Assembly: GCA_011319805.1 (NCBI GenBank)
Contig: SJRY01000146.1
Span: 1-64,000 of the forward strand
DNA length: 64,000 nt
Origin: Macrocybe gigantea
Taxonomy: Eukaryota; Basidiomycota; Agaricomycetes; Agaricales; Callistosporiaceae
Reading direction: 5' to 3'
In this document: positions 32,855 to 41,710 of the stretch, one piece after another
Position numbering within the stretch: the stretch's first letter is position 1
Layout of the letters: each line of letters opens with the position of its first letter
Position numbers and translations under genes: made by a program
The notes under the pieces: generated by a model
What the model was told of the DNA's origin: nothing
Seen by the model: the letters and a program-made list of their open reading frames with translations, nothing else
Databases searched by the model: none

Positions 32855-33174
32855 TGTTACAGACGTCGCCCAAAGGACCATTCAATTTCTTATCTTATCT
32901 TTCCCACATCCCTTATCTCCCCCGTCATGCTGCGCAGCGCGCAGCCTTCGAGTCATTCCACTTCCCTAGTCATCCTGAGTCATCTCCTTCCAGTCTTACT
33001 CATCCGCAGTCCACAGCATTGCACAGCCCATGGTCCGTGCTCGAGTACTGTAATGTATATAAGGACTCCCAGATGTACCAGTAGCACTAGGCTTAATATT
33101 CCTTTTGCCATCATCTCAAGACCACTCTCGCACTTAGTCTGCCCGAGTCCTGCTGAGATTCGTCTAGCCTAACA
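32855..33174 (+). repeat. 5' LTR of family G copy 1
   Basis: TGTTACAGACG...AGCCTAACA, 320 bp. Shares subtype positions (ttcaatttc, gccttcgag, gtactg) with the LTRs of copy 2 rather than with its own 3' LTR. Confidence 0.95.
33056..33099 (+). promoter_or_regulatory. TATA box and inferred transcript start in the family G LTR
   Basis: TATATAAG at 33056-33063, then AGGCTTAATAT at 33089-33099, about 33 bp from the TATA box. The latter is inferred to be the 5' end of the genomic RNA because its complement lies at the primer-binding position. Confidence 0.65.
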
Positions 33175-33176
33175 AG

Positions 33177-33187
33177 ATATTAAGCCT
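33177..33187 (+). other. Self-priming primer-binding site (family G copy 1)
   Basis: ATATTAAGCCT starts two bases after the LTR and is the exact 11-nt reverse complement of AGGCTTAATAT at 33089-33099. No TGG-type tRNA primer site is seen. This is the arrangement of Tf1/sushi-type elements, where the RNA 5' end folds back as primer. Confidence 0.75.
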
Positions 33188-34617
33188 CGTCAAGACTTGC
33201 TCAGACTCACACACACACCACGTCACGCTTCATCAAAGACTTGATCAACATTCGATGACAAGCAGTCGCCGACCCAGCGAGCACTAGCACGAGCGACGAG
33301 AGCACTTGGCTCAGAGAAGTAGACCAGGCATTGCAGTCCATGCCATTCGCAGAGACAGTCCACACCACCCGCAGAGACACCAGCAATCCAAACAAATGAA
33401 AGAGAGAGCACACACCTACACCAAGTAGCGACGATGAAGAGCAGGCATTTCTGAGAGAGTTTGCCTTCACCACCACAGACAAGCCCGCTGAGATCCTCAG
33501 CGAAGGAGCAGCACAACTCATTGCAGAACTCTTCCTAGAAGGAGAATACGGGATAAGCCCAGAAGAGCTGTGGTCAGACCAGAATCTTCTTGCCGAAGAA
33601 GAGGACGAACCCATCCGCAAGAAAACGAGAGAAGAACGAACACAAGCCCGAGACTTTAGGCGACAACAGATCGAAAACTATAATCGCCGAACACAGGAGG
33701 AAGACATACTGATACAGAGAGGGCACGACGCATAGAGCATATGACAGAACCAATGAGAATGACACCAGAGTCAAGGACACATAGGAACGAAACCACCAAA
33801 CCCCTTCAGAGGACCAATCCACTGAAGCACTGCATAAGGAAAGAATCGCACCACCGTGGCGAAAGTAAGCAACAGCGACTGGGATGAATACTATTGGTGG
33901 AGGGAGCGAAAAGGATTACCACAGACAAACGGACTGACCGCTGCAGAGTGGGCTGATTTTGAACAAGCTTGTAGAATCACAGGAGTCGACCTAGACTACT
34001 GGAAAGAACAGAGAGAGGAGTGAAGACAGAAACAGCTCCAAGAACAGCAAGCCCAAGTACAAGCACAGCAGACCCAAGAACAACAGATCCAGGAACAGGA
34101 AAACCAAGATCAAGAGAACGACGAAGAAACCCCCCAAAGGATGACGACAGAATATAAGGGAATCATCACTGATCCGAAATCCTTTACAGGAGATCGAACA
34201 TCCTTCGATATTTGGTGGAGGAAGATGAAACTTTACATAACCGCACATGGAGACCTCATGGACACACAGAAGATTGGAGTGGTCCTGTCTAGAATGACTG
34301 ACGGACCCGGAGCCCACTGGGCATCAAAGAAGATTGACACCACTACCAACCAAAGCACATGGGCCGACTTCATAACCGAGATAGAGACACGATTCAGCAA
34401 TGTCATGTCACCATCACAAGCAAGAAGCAAACTATTCAATATCAGACAGGGAAACCAATCCATCGATGAATTTCTGGATGAATTCATAGACCTCGCAGGG
34501 AAAGCAGGAATGACAGGAACAGCCCCTCGTTTCCTACTCAAGAAGAGCTTAAACCGAAGGACAGCAGAAGCCGTACACTCGATCTCCACACTTCCAACAG
34601 ATGGAGATGAATATATC

Positions 34618-34622
34618 AAGAC
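34618..34622. repeat. Target-site duplication AAGAC, left of copy 2
   Basis: Repeated at 41140-41144. Joining the flanks restores the gag sequence ATCAAGACAGTTCGAGC seen in copy 2. Confidence 0.95.
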
Positions 34623-34942
34623 TGTTAGGCTAGACGAATCTCAGAAGGACTCGGGCAGACTAAGTGCGAGAGTGGTCTTGAGATGATGGCAAAAGGAATA
34701 TTAAGCCTAGTGCTACTGGTACATCTGGGAGTCCTTATATACATTACAGTACTCGAGCACGGACCATGGGCTGCGCAATGCTGTGGACTGCGGATGAGTA
34801 AGACTGGAAGGAGATGACTCAGGATGACTAGGGAAGTGGAATGACTCGAAGGCTGCGCGCTGCACAGCATGACGGGGGAGATAAGGGATGTGGGAAAGAT
34901 AAGATAAGAAATTGAATGGTCCTTTGGGCGACGTCTGTAACA
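34623..34942 (-). repeat. 3' LTR of family G copy 2
   Basis: 320 bp, three CpG-transition differences from 40820-41139. Confidence 0.97.
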
Positions 34943-34979
34943 TCACCCTCTCTGTAGATTCGCGTCCTCGCGAAGAACC

Positions 34980-35378
34980 TTAGTCCAGCTGTCCCCACCC
35001 AGTATTGGTCTCCCAGGCGGTCGCGGCACGTGGGGCCCATGTATGAATGAGCTCTTCATTATAGGCGCGGATGTGATGGAGTGTGGTGGCGAGGAGTTTA
35101 AGTCGCCGGTTTTCTGTGCGAAGCATTTCCATTGCCTCGCGAAGCGCGATACGTTCAGCTGCAGTGGGGCCGGTCCCATCAGGGGTTCGCCCGGTCCAGA
35201 GGTGCGTGCGGACGGTCATAACATAGCGCATATACGTGCCAAGTGTGATGGCGAGGGGGTCCATGTAGTCGCTAGCATTGAGAATCCTTGCCAGATTCTC
35301 GAGGTTGCTTGGGCGGTTGGGGGTAGGTGCGCGGCTGCCCTCGCTGCTGTCGATGCTGATGGGGGCATTGGTGGTCAT
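34980..35378 (-). CDS. ORF3 of family G, 132-residue extra protein behind pol (copy 2, intact)
   Basis: Starts with an ATG that overlaps the pol stop as ATGA (MTTNAPISIDSSEG) and is uninterrupted for 132 residues. The N-terminal third is Ser/Pro-rich. The middle has SDYMDPLAITLGTYMRYVM. The C-terminal half (AERIALREAMEMLRTENRRL, then LHHIRAYNEELIHTW) has heptad-like leucines and could form a coiled coil. No transmembrane segment or known domain is seen. The same ORF with the same overlap occurs in copy 1, where two CGA-to-TGA changes but no indels break it. Ty3/Gypsy elements usually end coding at pol; function unknown. Confidence 0.7.
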   Translation of the reverse strand: MTTNAPISIDSSEGSRAPTPNRPSNLENLARILNASDYMDPLAITLGTYMRYVMTVRTHLWTGRTPDGTGPTAAERIALREAMEMLRTENRRLKLLATTLHHIRAYNEELIHTWAPRAATAWETNTGWGQLD

Positions 35379-36739
35379 GAAGTGCGATTTTTGGTCTTCT
35401 TCCCTCTTGTCGTGATCCTTTTATCCTGGTTCGCAGTCTTCTTTAGGAAGTGGTCTAGAGCTTGCTGCGCATTCCCCAGTTCCTTCTCTTTGATCCATGT
35501 GTTCTCTTCGTGTCCATATCCTTTCCACTTGACCAGGAATAGCGTCCCCCTCCCTTGTTTCTTCCTTTTTAGGATCTCTTCTATCTCGTACTCTTCTTCA
35601 TCATTTATGATTTCAGGGGGTGGTGGTGATGGTCGCTCTTGTATCTTGAAACGGGGTCCTTTGTAAGGCATGAGTAGTGTTTCATTGAACACGGGGTGTA
35701 TCAGCTGCCATGATGCTGGGAGTTCCAGGCGATATGCCGAGGCTCCTTTCTTTTCAACCACCTTGAACGGTCCGTATCGGAGTGCCGATAACTTCTTTGA
35801 TGGTCGGTTGACTGTGATATTGGTGGCCTCTAGCCATACTCTATCCCCTTTCTTGTATTCACGGGCTGGTCTTCGCCTCGCATCGTAATTGTCTTTGGCT
35901 CGTGTTTGTGCATACTGCAGCACAGCATTTGCTTCCTTCTGTATTTGGTTCATTCTTTTGATGAAGTCCTTTGCTGCGGGGTTATTCCCTTCTGTCGTCT
36001 GTGGCTCTCCCTTCCAGGGGTGCATTCCATAGTTGAGGTAGAATGGTGTCTCCTTCGTTCCCTGGTGTGCTTTGTCATTGTACTGATACTCTGCGATTGC
36101 TATCCATTCCGCCCAATCGTCCTGTAAGTTGTTTGTGAAGCTTCTGAGGAAGGCTTCCGTTTCTTGGTGGGATCGTTCCGCCTGTCCATCTGTCTGTGGG
36201 TGATAGGCCGTTGATAGATTTTGCTTTGTTCCGAGTAATTTTAGAAGTGCTGTCATGAATCGTGCTGCGAACTGGGGTCCTCGGTCACTGATGATCTTTC
36301 GTGGGATCCCGTGAAGCCGCCACACATTGTCTCGGTATAGTCGTGCGAGGCCTTCTGCTGTGAGTTCGGTCTTTGTGGGAACTAGATGGATCATCTTGGT
36401 CAGGCGGTCTGTGACTGCGGCGATGGCATTAAAGCCATTCAAGCTGGGTAGCGGTCCTATGAGATCTACTCCGATATCTTCCCATGGTTGCTGTGGGACT
36501 TCGTGCGGGTGTAGGGGTGCGTGTTTCTTTTGTCGGATAATTTTGTTTCGCTGACATGTTTCACATCCATTGACGTACTTCTTGATGTCCGTTAGCATTG
36601 ATGGCCACCAATAGGTGCGGTTTATGAGCTCATGCATGCGGTATTGTCCTGGATGTCCTCCGATGGGTGTGTCATGGTGTTCAAACATGATGTCTTCCTT
36701 CAGTTTGTTGTCTGGAGGAACGTAGATTTTTCCTCCCAC
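35375..36739 (-). CDS. Integrase with chromodomain, family G copy 2 (454-residue ORF)
   Basis: Open frame with the integrase zinc-binding module (H-D-T-P-I-G-G-H ... CETCQRNK), the catalytic core ([36 protein letters not shown] giving D, D and E), the C-terminal GPF module (ALRYGPFKVVEKKGASAYRL) and a chromodomain (EYEIEEILKRKKQGRGTLFL, then VKWKGYGHEENTWIKEKEL). All expected catalytic residues are visible. It is separated from RT-RNase H by a TGA (36812-36814) shared with copy 1. The stop overlaps the ORF3 start. It would insert element DNA; chromodomains usually target marked heterochromatin, consistent with nested insertions here. Confidence 0.9.
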   Translation of the reverse strand: MGGKIYVPPDNKLKEDIMFEHHDTPIGGHPGQYRMHELINRTYWWPSMLTDIKKYVNGCETCQRNKIIRQKKHAPLHPHEVPQQPWEDIGVDLIGPLPSLNGFNAIAAVTDRLTKMIHLVPTKTELTAEGLARLYRDNVWRLHGIPRKIISDRGPQFAARFMTALLKLLGTKQNLSTAYHPQTDGQAERSHQETEAFLRSFTNNLQDDWAEWIAIAEYQYNDKAHQGTKETPFYLNYGMHPWKGEPQTTEGNNPAAKDFIKRMNQIQKEANAVLQYAQTRAKDNYDARRRPAREYKKGDRVWLEATNITVNRPSKKLSALRYGPFKVVEKKGASAYRLELPASWQLIHPVFNETLLMPYKGPRFKIQERPSPPPPEIINDEEEYEIEEILKRKKQGRGTLFLVKWKGYGHEENTWIKEKELGNAQQALDHFLKKTANQDKRITTRGKKTKNRTS

Positions 36740-36943
36740 GTATACGATGTGGTCGTCTTCTGTGAACCAGTGTGGTTTTTCCTTCAGTCCTGTTGTTACG
36801 ATCGTTTCCCTTCATGCGCATTGTCGAATTTGTTCTATCCTTGAGGATTCGATCATCGTGATTCCTCTTGTTTGTATTGTTTCATTATTTTCTGCTTCTC
36901 CTTTCCGTGGGTGTTCGTCCTCGAACATCATAAATTCGAAGTC

Positions 36944-37882
36944 TCATTCATTATTCTCTTCCAGATGTCGAATGAAAGCTGCTTCTTTGATCATTTGTAT
37001 GTCGTCCTTTTCTGCTAGGTTTTCTTCATATCCTGCCATCCGTGACAGAACGTCCGCTTTTCCATTCGCCTTTCCTGGTACGTGTCGTAGTTCGTAGTCG
37101 TATTCTTGTAATTTCAGGTACCAGCCAATCTGTCTCGAATTGAGTCGCTGTGGCTTCCGGAAGTATGATAGGTTTTTGTGATCCGTCAATATTTCGAACT
37201 TCTCTCGAGCTTCAAGGAGGTATTGTCTCCATGTCTTTAGTGCAACCATTATCGCAAGAAGTTCCTTGTCATAGATTTCATAGTTTTGCTCTGCTGGAGT
37301 CATGCATCTCGAAATGAATGCAATTGGATGCCATAGTCCTTTCTGCTGTTGTGATAGTACCGCTCCAATGGCATATCCTGAGGTGTCCGTTTTGACTCGG
37401 AATTTTCCTTCTGTTTGTGGTAGTGCTAGAATGGGTGCTGAGGTTATATGTCGGATCAGTTCTTTGAAAGCGTCCTGTTGCTTGTCTGTCCACTGGAATG
37501 CTTTGTTTCCAGTCAACTCTGTCAGGGGTTTAGTGACCTTTGCATATCCCTTGATGAATCGTCGGTAAAAGTTCATGAATCCCAAGAACTTTTGTAGTTC
37601 TTTCTTTGTCTTTGGGGTTGGCCAGGATTGTACAGCTGTGATCTTTTCTGGTTCCATTTCTACCTTCCCTTCTCCTATGATGTATCCTGGTACTGGGACT
37701 TTTGATGATTCCCAGACACATTTCGGTCCTTTGATGAACAGGTCATTCTTGTTCAGTATTTCCATGACTTCTATGGTGTTCTTTTGGAGTTCCTCTCGTG
37801 TTCGTCCGATGATTATGATGTCGTCCATATAGATTATGCACACTCTTCTTCGTATTTGGTCTTGGAAGAGGCTCGCCATCAT
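36944..37882 (-). CDS. Reverse transcriptase (C-terminal part) and RNase H, family G copy 2
   Basis: A 312-residue frame beginning MMASLFQDQIRRRVCIIYMDD, with the catalytic YMDD motif, the thumb/connection (FLGFMNFYRRFIKGYAKVT) and RNase H (FRVKTDTSGYAIGAVLSQQQ, YEIYDKELLAIMVALKTWRQ, ILTDHKNLSYF). It is preceded directly by TGA (37883-37885), a stop also present in copy 1 (42632-42634), where Arg or Gln is expected. It ends at a TGA near 36944 where copy 1 retains CGA. Confidence 0.9.
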   Translation of the reverse strand: MMASLFQDQIRRRVCIIYMDDIIIIGRTREELQKNTIEVMEILNKNDLFIKGPKCVWESSKVPVPGYIIGEGKVEMEPEKITAVQSWPTPKTKKELQKFLGFMNFYRRFIKGYAKVTKPLTELTGNKAFQWTDKQQDAFKELIRHITSAPILALPQTEGKFRVKTDTSGYAIGAVLSQQQKGLWHPIAFISRCMTPAEQNYEIYDKELLAIMVALKTWRQYLLEAREKFEILTDHKNLSYFRKPQRLNSRQIGWYLKLQEYDYELRHVPGKANGKADVLSRMAGYEENLAEKDDIQMIKEAAFIRHLEENNE

Positions 37883-38805
37883 TCAGCTAAAAGTGCCTGG
37901 TGCGTTGCACTGCCCAAAATACATGACTGTCGGTTCGAAGAGTCCTCTTGCTGTTAGGAAGGCTGCCTTCCATTTGTCCCCTTTCCGGATGCGCACATTA
38001 TTGTATCCCCAGATAATATCGATCTTGCTAAAGTACTTTGCTCCTTGTAGTACATCGAGGAGCTCGCTGATGCGTGGTAGTGGGAACTTGTCCTTGACCG
38101 TATATTTATTTATCTCCCGGTAGTCTTGGATGAGTCGTTTGCTTCCATCCTTCTTGTTGCGAAAGAAGCAGGGTGCTGCGTAAGGCGATTTCGATGGGCG
38201 TATTTTTCCTGTTCGTAATCCTTCTTCGATGAAGGCATCTAGTTCCTCTAGCTCTTTCTGTGTCATCGGGTAGACCTTGCTCGGTATCGTTTTGGGTGCA
38301 TCCTTCGTTAAGTTTATTTCATGGTCCCATTCTTTGTGGTCTGGTAAGCGATCAAAGTTCTTCTCCTTGAAGAGGTGTTTGAATCTGATCAGATATGGGG
38401 GTATCTGGGTTCCTGTCTTGTCGCTGGCTGTGGTTTTGCTGATTCAGCCACCTTCTGTATCTTAATCGTCTGGTGGTTTATTTTGCACGTTTTAGGGCAT
38501 CTGTCGAAGACAACTTCTCCTGTCCTCCATTTGATTGTTGGGTTGTGGTAGACAAGCCAGTCATGTCCTAGTAGCATGTCAGTTTTTCCGATGTCAAGTA
38601 TGATGGCTTCCATGTGCTCCTTGTGTCCTTTAATGTCAATGTGGACCTCCGCTACCGGTCTGCTGTTTTCTGGCGGTTGGGTGATCCGTCTGCATTTATG
38701 ATGGGAATCTTCTTGATTCGTCGTGTTTTCAGTCCTGTTTTCACTACTATCGCGGTGTTGATGCAGGTCCTATCTGCTCCGCTATCGACTTCTGGTGTTA
38801 TCATT
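37883..38805 (-). pseudogene. Protease and N-terminal reverse transcriptase, family G copy 2
   Basis: The protease carries DSGAD near 38790-38780 and DMLLGHDWLVYHNPTIKW near 38560. The RT start (38266-37883) has LDAFIEEGLRTGKIRPSKSP, RLIQDYREINKYTVKDKFPL and YFSKIDIIWGYNNV. One A is missing from an A-run near 38440 relative to copy 1 (QKVAESAK...), shifting the frame between protease and RT, so no uninterrupted Pol can be made from this copy. Confidence 0.85.
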
Positions 38806-38998
38806 GTGATTCCTTTTCACGTTCATATTCTTGCTAGTACTGCGAGTTCTTTCCTCTTTGGTGGTTTGTCCCCTTGGATGGTTTTCCTTGGTGCTTCAGA
38901 TCGCTTGGCGGGAATGGTGTATTTCAGAGTATGGGATGATCTACATCCGGTATCGAAGCGAGTCTGTTTCAGTTGTATGGGTCGCGATTTAGCACCTC

Positions 38999-40800
38999 CT
39001 AGTCGGACCCTTCGGCAAAACCCTCTTTATCAGAGCTTTCTTCATCCTTGTCTTCTTCGTCCTCTCCTTCTTCTTCTTTCACTTCTCTGACCTGGGATTT
39101 TCCTTTCTTCTTCTTCTTGCAGTTCCATGCATAGTGTCCCTTTAAGCCACAATTGAAACATGTGACATTTGCTGCTCCTTTTCGTGGTTCCGGGCAGTTT
39201 CGTGAGATGTGTCCTGGTTTATTGCAGTTGAAGCAGTTATTGCTTCGTACTTTGTCGACTTCCATGGCCTGTCCTGCTCCTCGGCTTGGATTTCGGCCTT
39301 GCGCTGATTGCTTGTGAATTCTCCTCTCATCACATTTCTGTGTTCATCATGTTTCGTCCAATCGCTCGAACTGTCTTGATATATTCATCTCCATCTGTTG
39401 GAAGTGTGGAGATCGAGTGTACGGCTTCTGCTGTCCTTCGGTTTAAGCTCTTCTCGAGTAGGAAACGAGGGGCTGTTCCTGTCATTCCTGCTTTCCCTGC
39501 GAGGTCTATGAATTCATCCAGAAATTCGTCGATGGGTCGGTTTCCCTGTCTGATATTGAATAGTTTGCTTCCTGCTTGTGATGGCGACATGACGTTGCTG
39601 AATCGTGTCTCTATCTCGGTTATGAAGTCGGCCCATGTGCTTTGGTTGGTAGTGGTGTCGATCTTCTTTGACGCCCAGTGGGCTCCGGGTCCGTCGGTCA
39701 TTCTAGACAGGACCGCTCCAATCTTCTGTGTGTCTGTGAGGTCTCCATGTGCGGTTATGTAAAGTTTCATCTTCCTCCACCAAATATCGAAGGATGTTCG
39801 ATCTCCTGTAAAGGATTTCGGGTCAGTGATGATTCCCTTATATTCTGTCGTCATCCTTTGGGGGGTTTCTTCGTCGTTCTCTTGATCTTGGTTTCCTGTT
39901 CCTGGATCTGTTGTTCTTGGGTCTGCTGTGCTTGTACTTGGGCTTGCTGTTCTTGGAGCTGTTTCTGTCTTCGCTCCTCTCTCTGTTCTTTCCAGTAGTC
40001 TAGGTCGACTCCTGCGATTCTACAAGCTTGTTCAAAATCGGCCCACTCTGCGGCGGTCGGTCCGTTTGTCTTTGGTAATCCTTTTCGCTCCCTCCACCGA
40101 TAGTATTCGTCCCAGTCGCTGTTGCTTACTTTCACCACGGTGGTGCGATTCTCTCCTTATGCAGTGCTTCAGTGGATTGGTCCTCTGAAGGGGTTCGGCG
40201 GTTTCGTTCCTGTGTGTCCTTGACTCTGGTGCCGTTCTCGTTGGTTCTGTCATACGCTCTGTGCATCGTGCCCTCTCTGTATCAGTATGTCTTCCTCCTG
40301 TGTTCGGCGATTATAGTTTTCGATCTGTTGTCGCCTAAAGTCTCGGGCTTGTGTTCGTTCTTCTCTCGTTTTCTTGCGGATGGGTTCGTCCTCTTCTTCG
40401 GCAAGAAGATTCTGGTCTGACCACAGCTCTTCTGGGCTTATCCCGTATTCTCCTTCTAGGAAGAGTTCTGCAATGAGTTGTGCTGCTCCTTCGCTGAGGA
40501 TCTCAGCGGGCTCGTCTGTGGTGGTGAAGGCAAACTCTCTCAGAAATGCCTGTTCTTCGTCGTCACTACTTGGTGTAGGTGTGCGCTCTCTCTTTCATTT
40601 GTTTGGATTGCTAGTGTCTCTGCGGGTGGCGTGGACTGTCTCTGCGAATGGCGTGGACTGCAATGTCTGGTCTACTTCTCTGAGCCAAGTGCTCTCGTCG
40701 CTCGTGCTAGTGCTCGCTGGGTCAGCGACCGCTTGTCGTCGAATGTTGATCAAGTCTTTGATAAAGCGTGACGTGGTGTGTGTGTGAGTCTGAGCGAGTC
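38999..40800 (-). pseudogene. gag of family G copy 2
   Basis: Pieces: a leader with charged helices (about 40790-40260), a helical Gln-rich segment (40138-39851: SDWDEYYRWRERKGLP, then QQAQVQAQQTQEQQIQEQE), the capsid-like ORF (39854-39330) and the zinc-knuckle ORF (39265-38999) with [14 protein letters not shown] and [14 protein letters not shown] followed by a Glu/Asp-rich tail. One-base deletions near 39885 and 39350, compared with copy 1, separate the pieces. The apparent ATGA stop-start between 39851 and 39854 is a product of the first deletion, not a conserved feature. Confidence 0.8.
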
Positions 40801-40806
40801 TCGACG

Positions 40807-40817
40807 AGGCTTAATAT
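40807..40817 (-). other. Self-priming primer-binding site (family G copy 2)
   Basis: Reverse complement of AGGCTTAATAT; its partner lies in the 5' LTR at 40895-40905. Same arrangement as at 33177-33187. Confidence 0.75.
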
Positions 40818-40819
40818 CT

Positions 40820-41139
40820 TGTTAGGCTAGACGAATCTCAGAAGGACTCGGGCAGACTAAGTGCGAGAGTGGTCTTGAGATGATGGCAAAAGGAATATTA
40901 AGCCTAGTGCTACTGGTACATCTGGGAGTCCTTATATACATTACAGTACTCGAGCACGGACCATGGGCTGCGCAATGCTGTGGACTGCGGATGAGTAAGA
41001 CTGGAAGGAGATGACTCAGGATGACTAGGGAAGTGGAATGACTCGAAGGCTGCACGCTGCGCAGCATGACGGGGGAGATAAGGGATGTGGGAAAGATAAG
41101 ATAAGAAATTGAATGGTCCTTTGGGCGATGTCTGTAACA
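40820..41139 (-). repeat. 5' LTR of family G copy 2
   Basis: 320 bp; followed by the duplication AAGAC at 41140-41144. Confidence 0.97.
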
Positions 41140-41710
41140 AAGACAGTTCGAGCGATTGGATGAAACATCGACGAATACAGAAATGTGATGAGAGGAGAAT
41201 TCACAAGCAATCAGTGCAGGACCGGAAATCCAAACCGAGGAGCAGGACAGGCCATGGAAGTTGACAAAGTACGAAGCAACAACTGCTTCAACTGCAATAA
41301 ACCTGGACACATCTCACAAAACTGCCCGGAACTACAAAAAGGAGCAGCAAATGTCACATGTTTCAACTGTGGCTTAAAGGGACACTATGCACGGAACTGC
41401 AAGAGAAGAAGAAAGGAAAATCCCAGGTCAGAGAAGTGAAAGAAGAAGAAGGAGAGGACGAAGACAAGGATGAAGAAAGCTCTGATAAAGAGGGTTTTGC
41501 CGAAGGGTCCGACTAAGAGGTGCTAAATCGCGACCCATATGACTGAAACAGACTCGCTTCGATACCGGATGTAGATCATCCCATACTCTGAAATACACCA
41601 TTCCCGCCAAGCGATCTGAAGCACCAAGGAAAACCATCCAAGGGGACAAACCACCAAAGAGGAAAGAACTCGCAGTACTAGCAAGAATATGAACGTGAAA
41701 AGGAATCACA

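Larger units (their letters stand above)
34623..41139 (-). mobile_element. Ty3/Gypsy chromovirus, family G, copy 2, full length (6517 bp)
   Basis: Complete minus-strand element with LTRs 40820-41139 (5') and 34623-34942 (3') differing at only three bases, all CpG transitions, hence a recent insertion. It lies inside gag of copy 1 with the duplication AAGAC. Gene order: gag with two zinc knuckles, protease, RT-RNase H, integrase with chromodomain, ORF3. Frames are less decayed than in copy 1, but one-base deletions and several TGA codons still break gag and pol. Confidence 0.97.
33204..41439 (+). pseudogene. gag of family G copy 1, split by copy 2
   Basis: An upstream part (about 33220-33735) encodes an acidic, charged region (DDEEQAFLREFAFTTTDKPAE, then FLEGEYGISPEELWSDQNLL). 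A capsid part, ORF 34141-34622, holds FTGDRTSFDIWWRKMKLYI, IGVVLSRMTDGPGAHWASKK and FLDEFIDLAGKAGM. After the 6.5-kb insertion the same frame resumes at 41145, because insert plus duplication is 6522 bp, a multiple of three. It ends with two zinc knuckles, [14 protein letters not shown] and [14 protein letters not shown]. Stops, including a TGA near 41160 where copy 2 has CGA, and one-base indels such as that near 33900 break it. Confidence 0.8.

Noticed and set aside
33207..33822. Minus-strand ORFs opposite gag of family G copy 1, and the matching plus-strand ORFs at 40172-40787
   Set aside because: They are antisense shadows of gag, repeated in both copies for that reason only.
36747..37097. 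Cys/Ser-rich plus-strand ORFs across pol of copy 2
   Set aside because: Antisense shadows of integrase and RNase H; no independent support.
39848..39856. A second ATGA stop-start overlap inside family G gag (copy 2)
   Set aside because: Copy 1 has one more A upstream (about 34103) and reads straight through in frame, so the overlap in copy 2 results from a one-base deletion.
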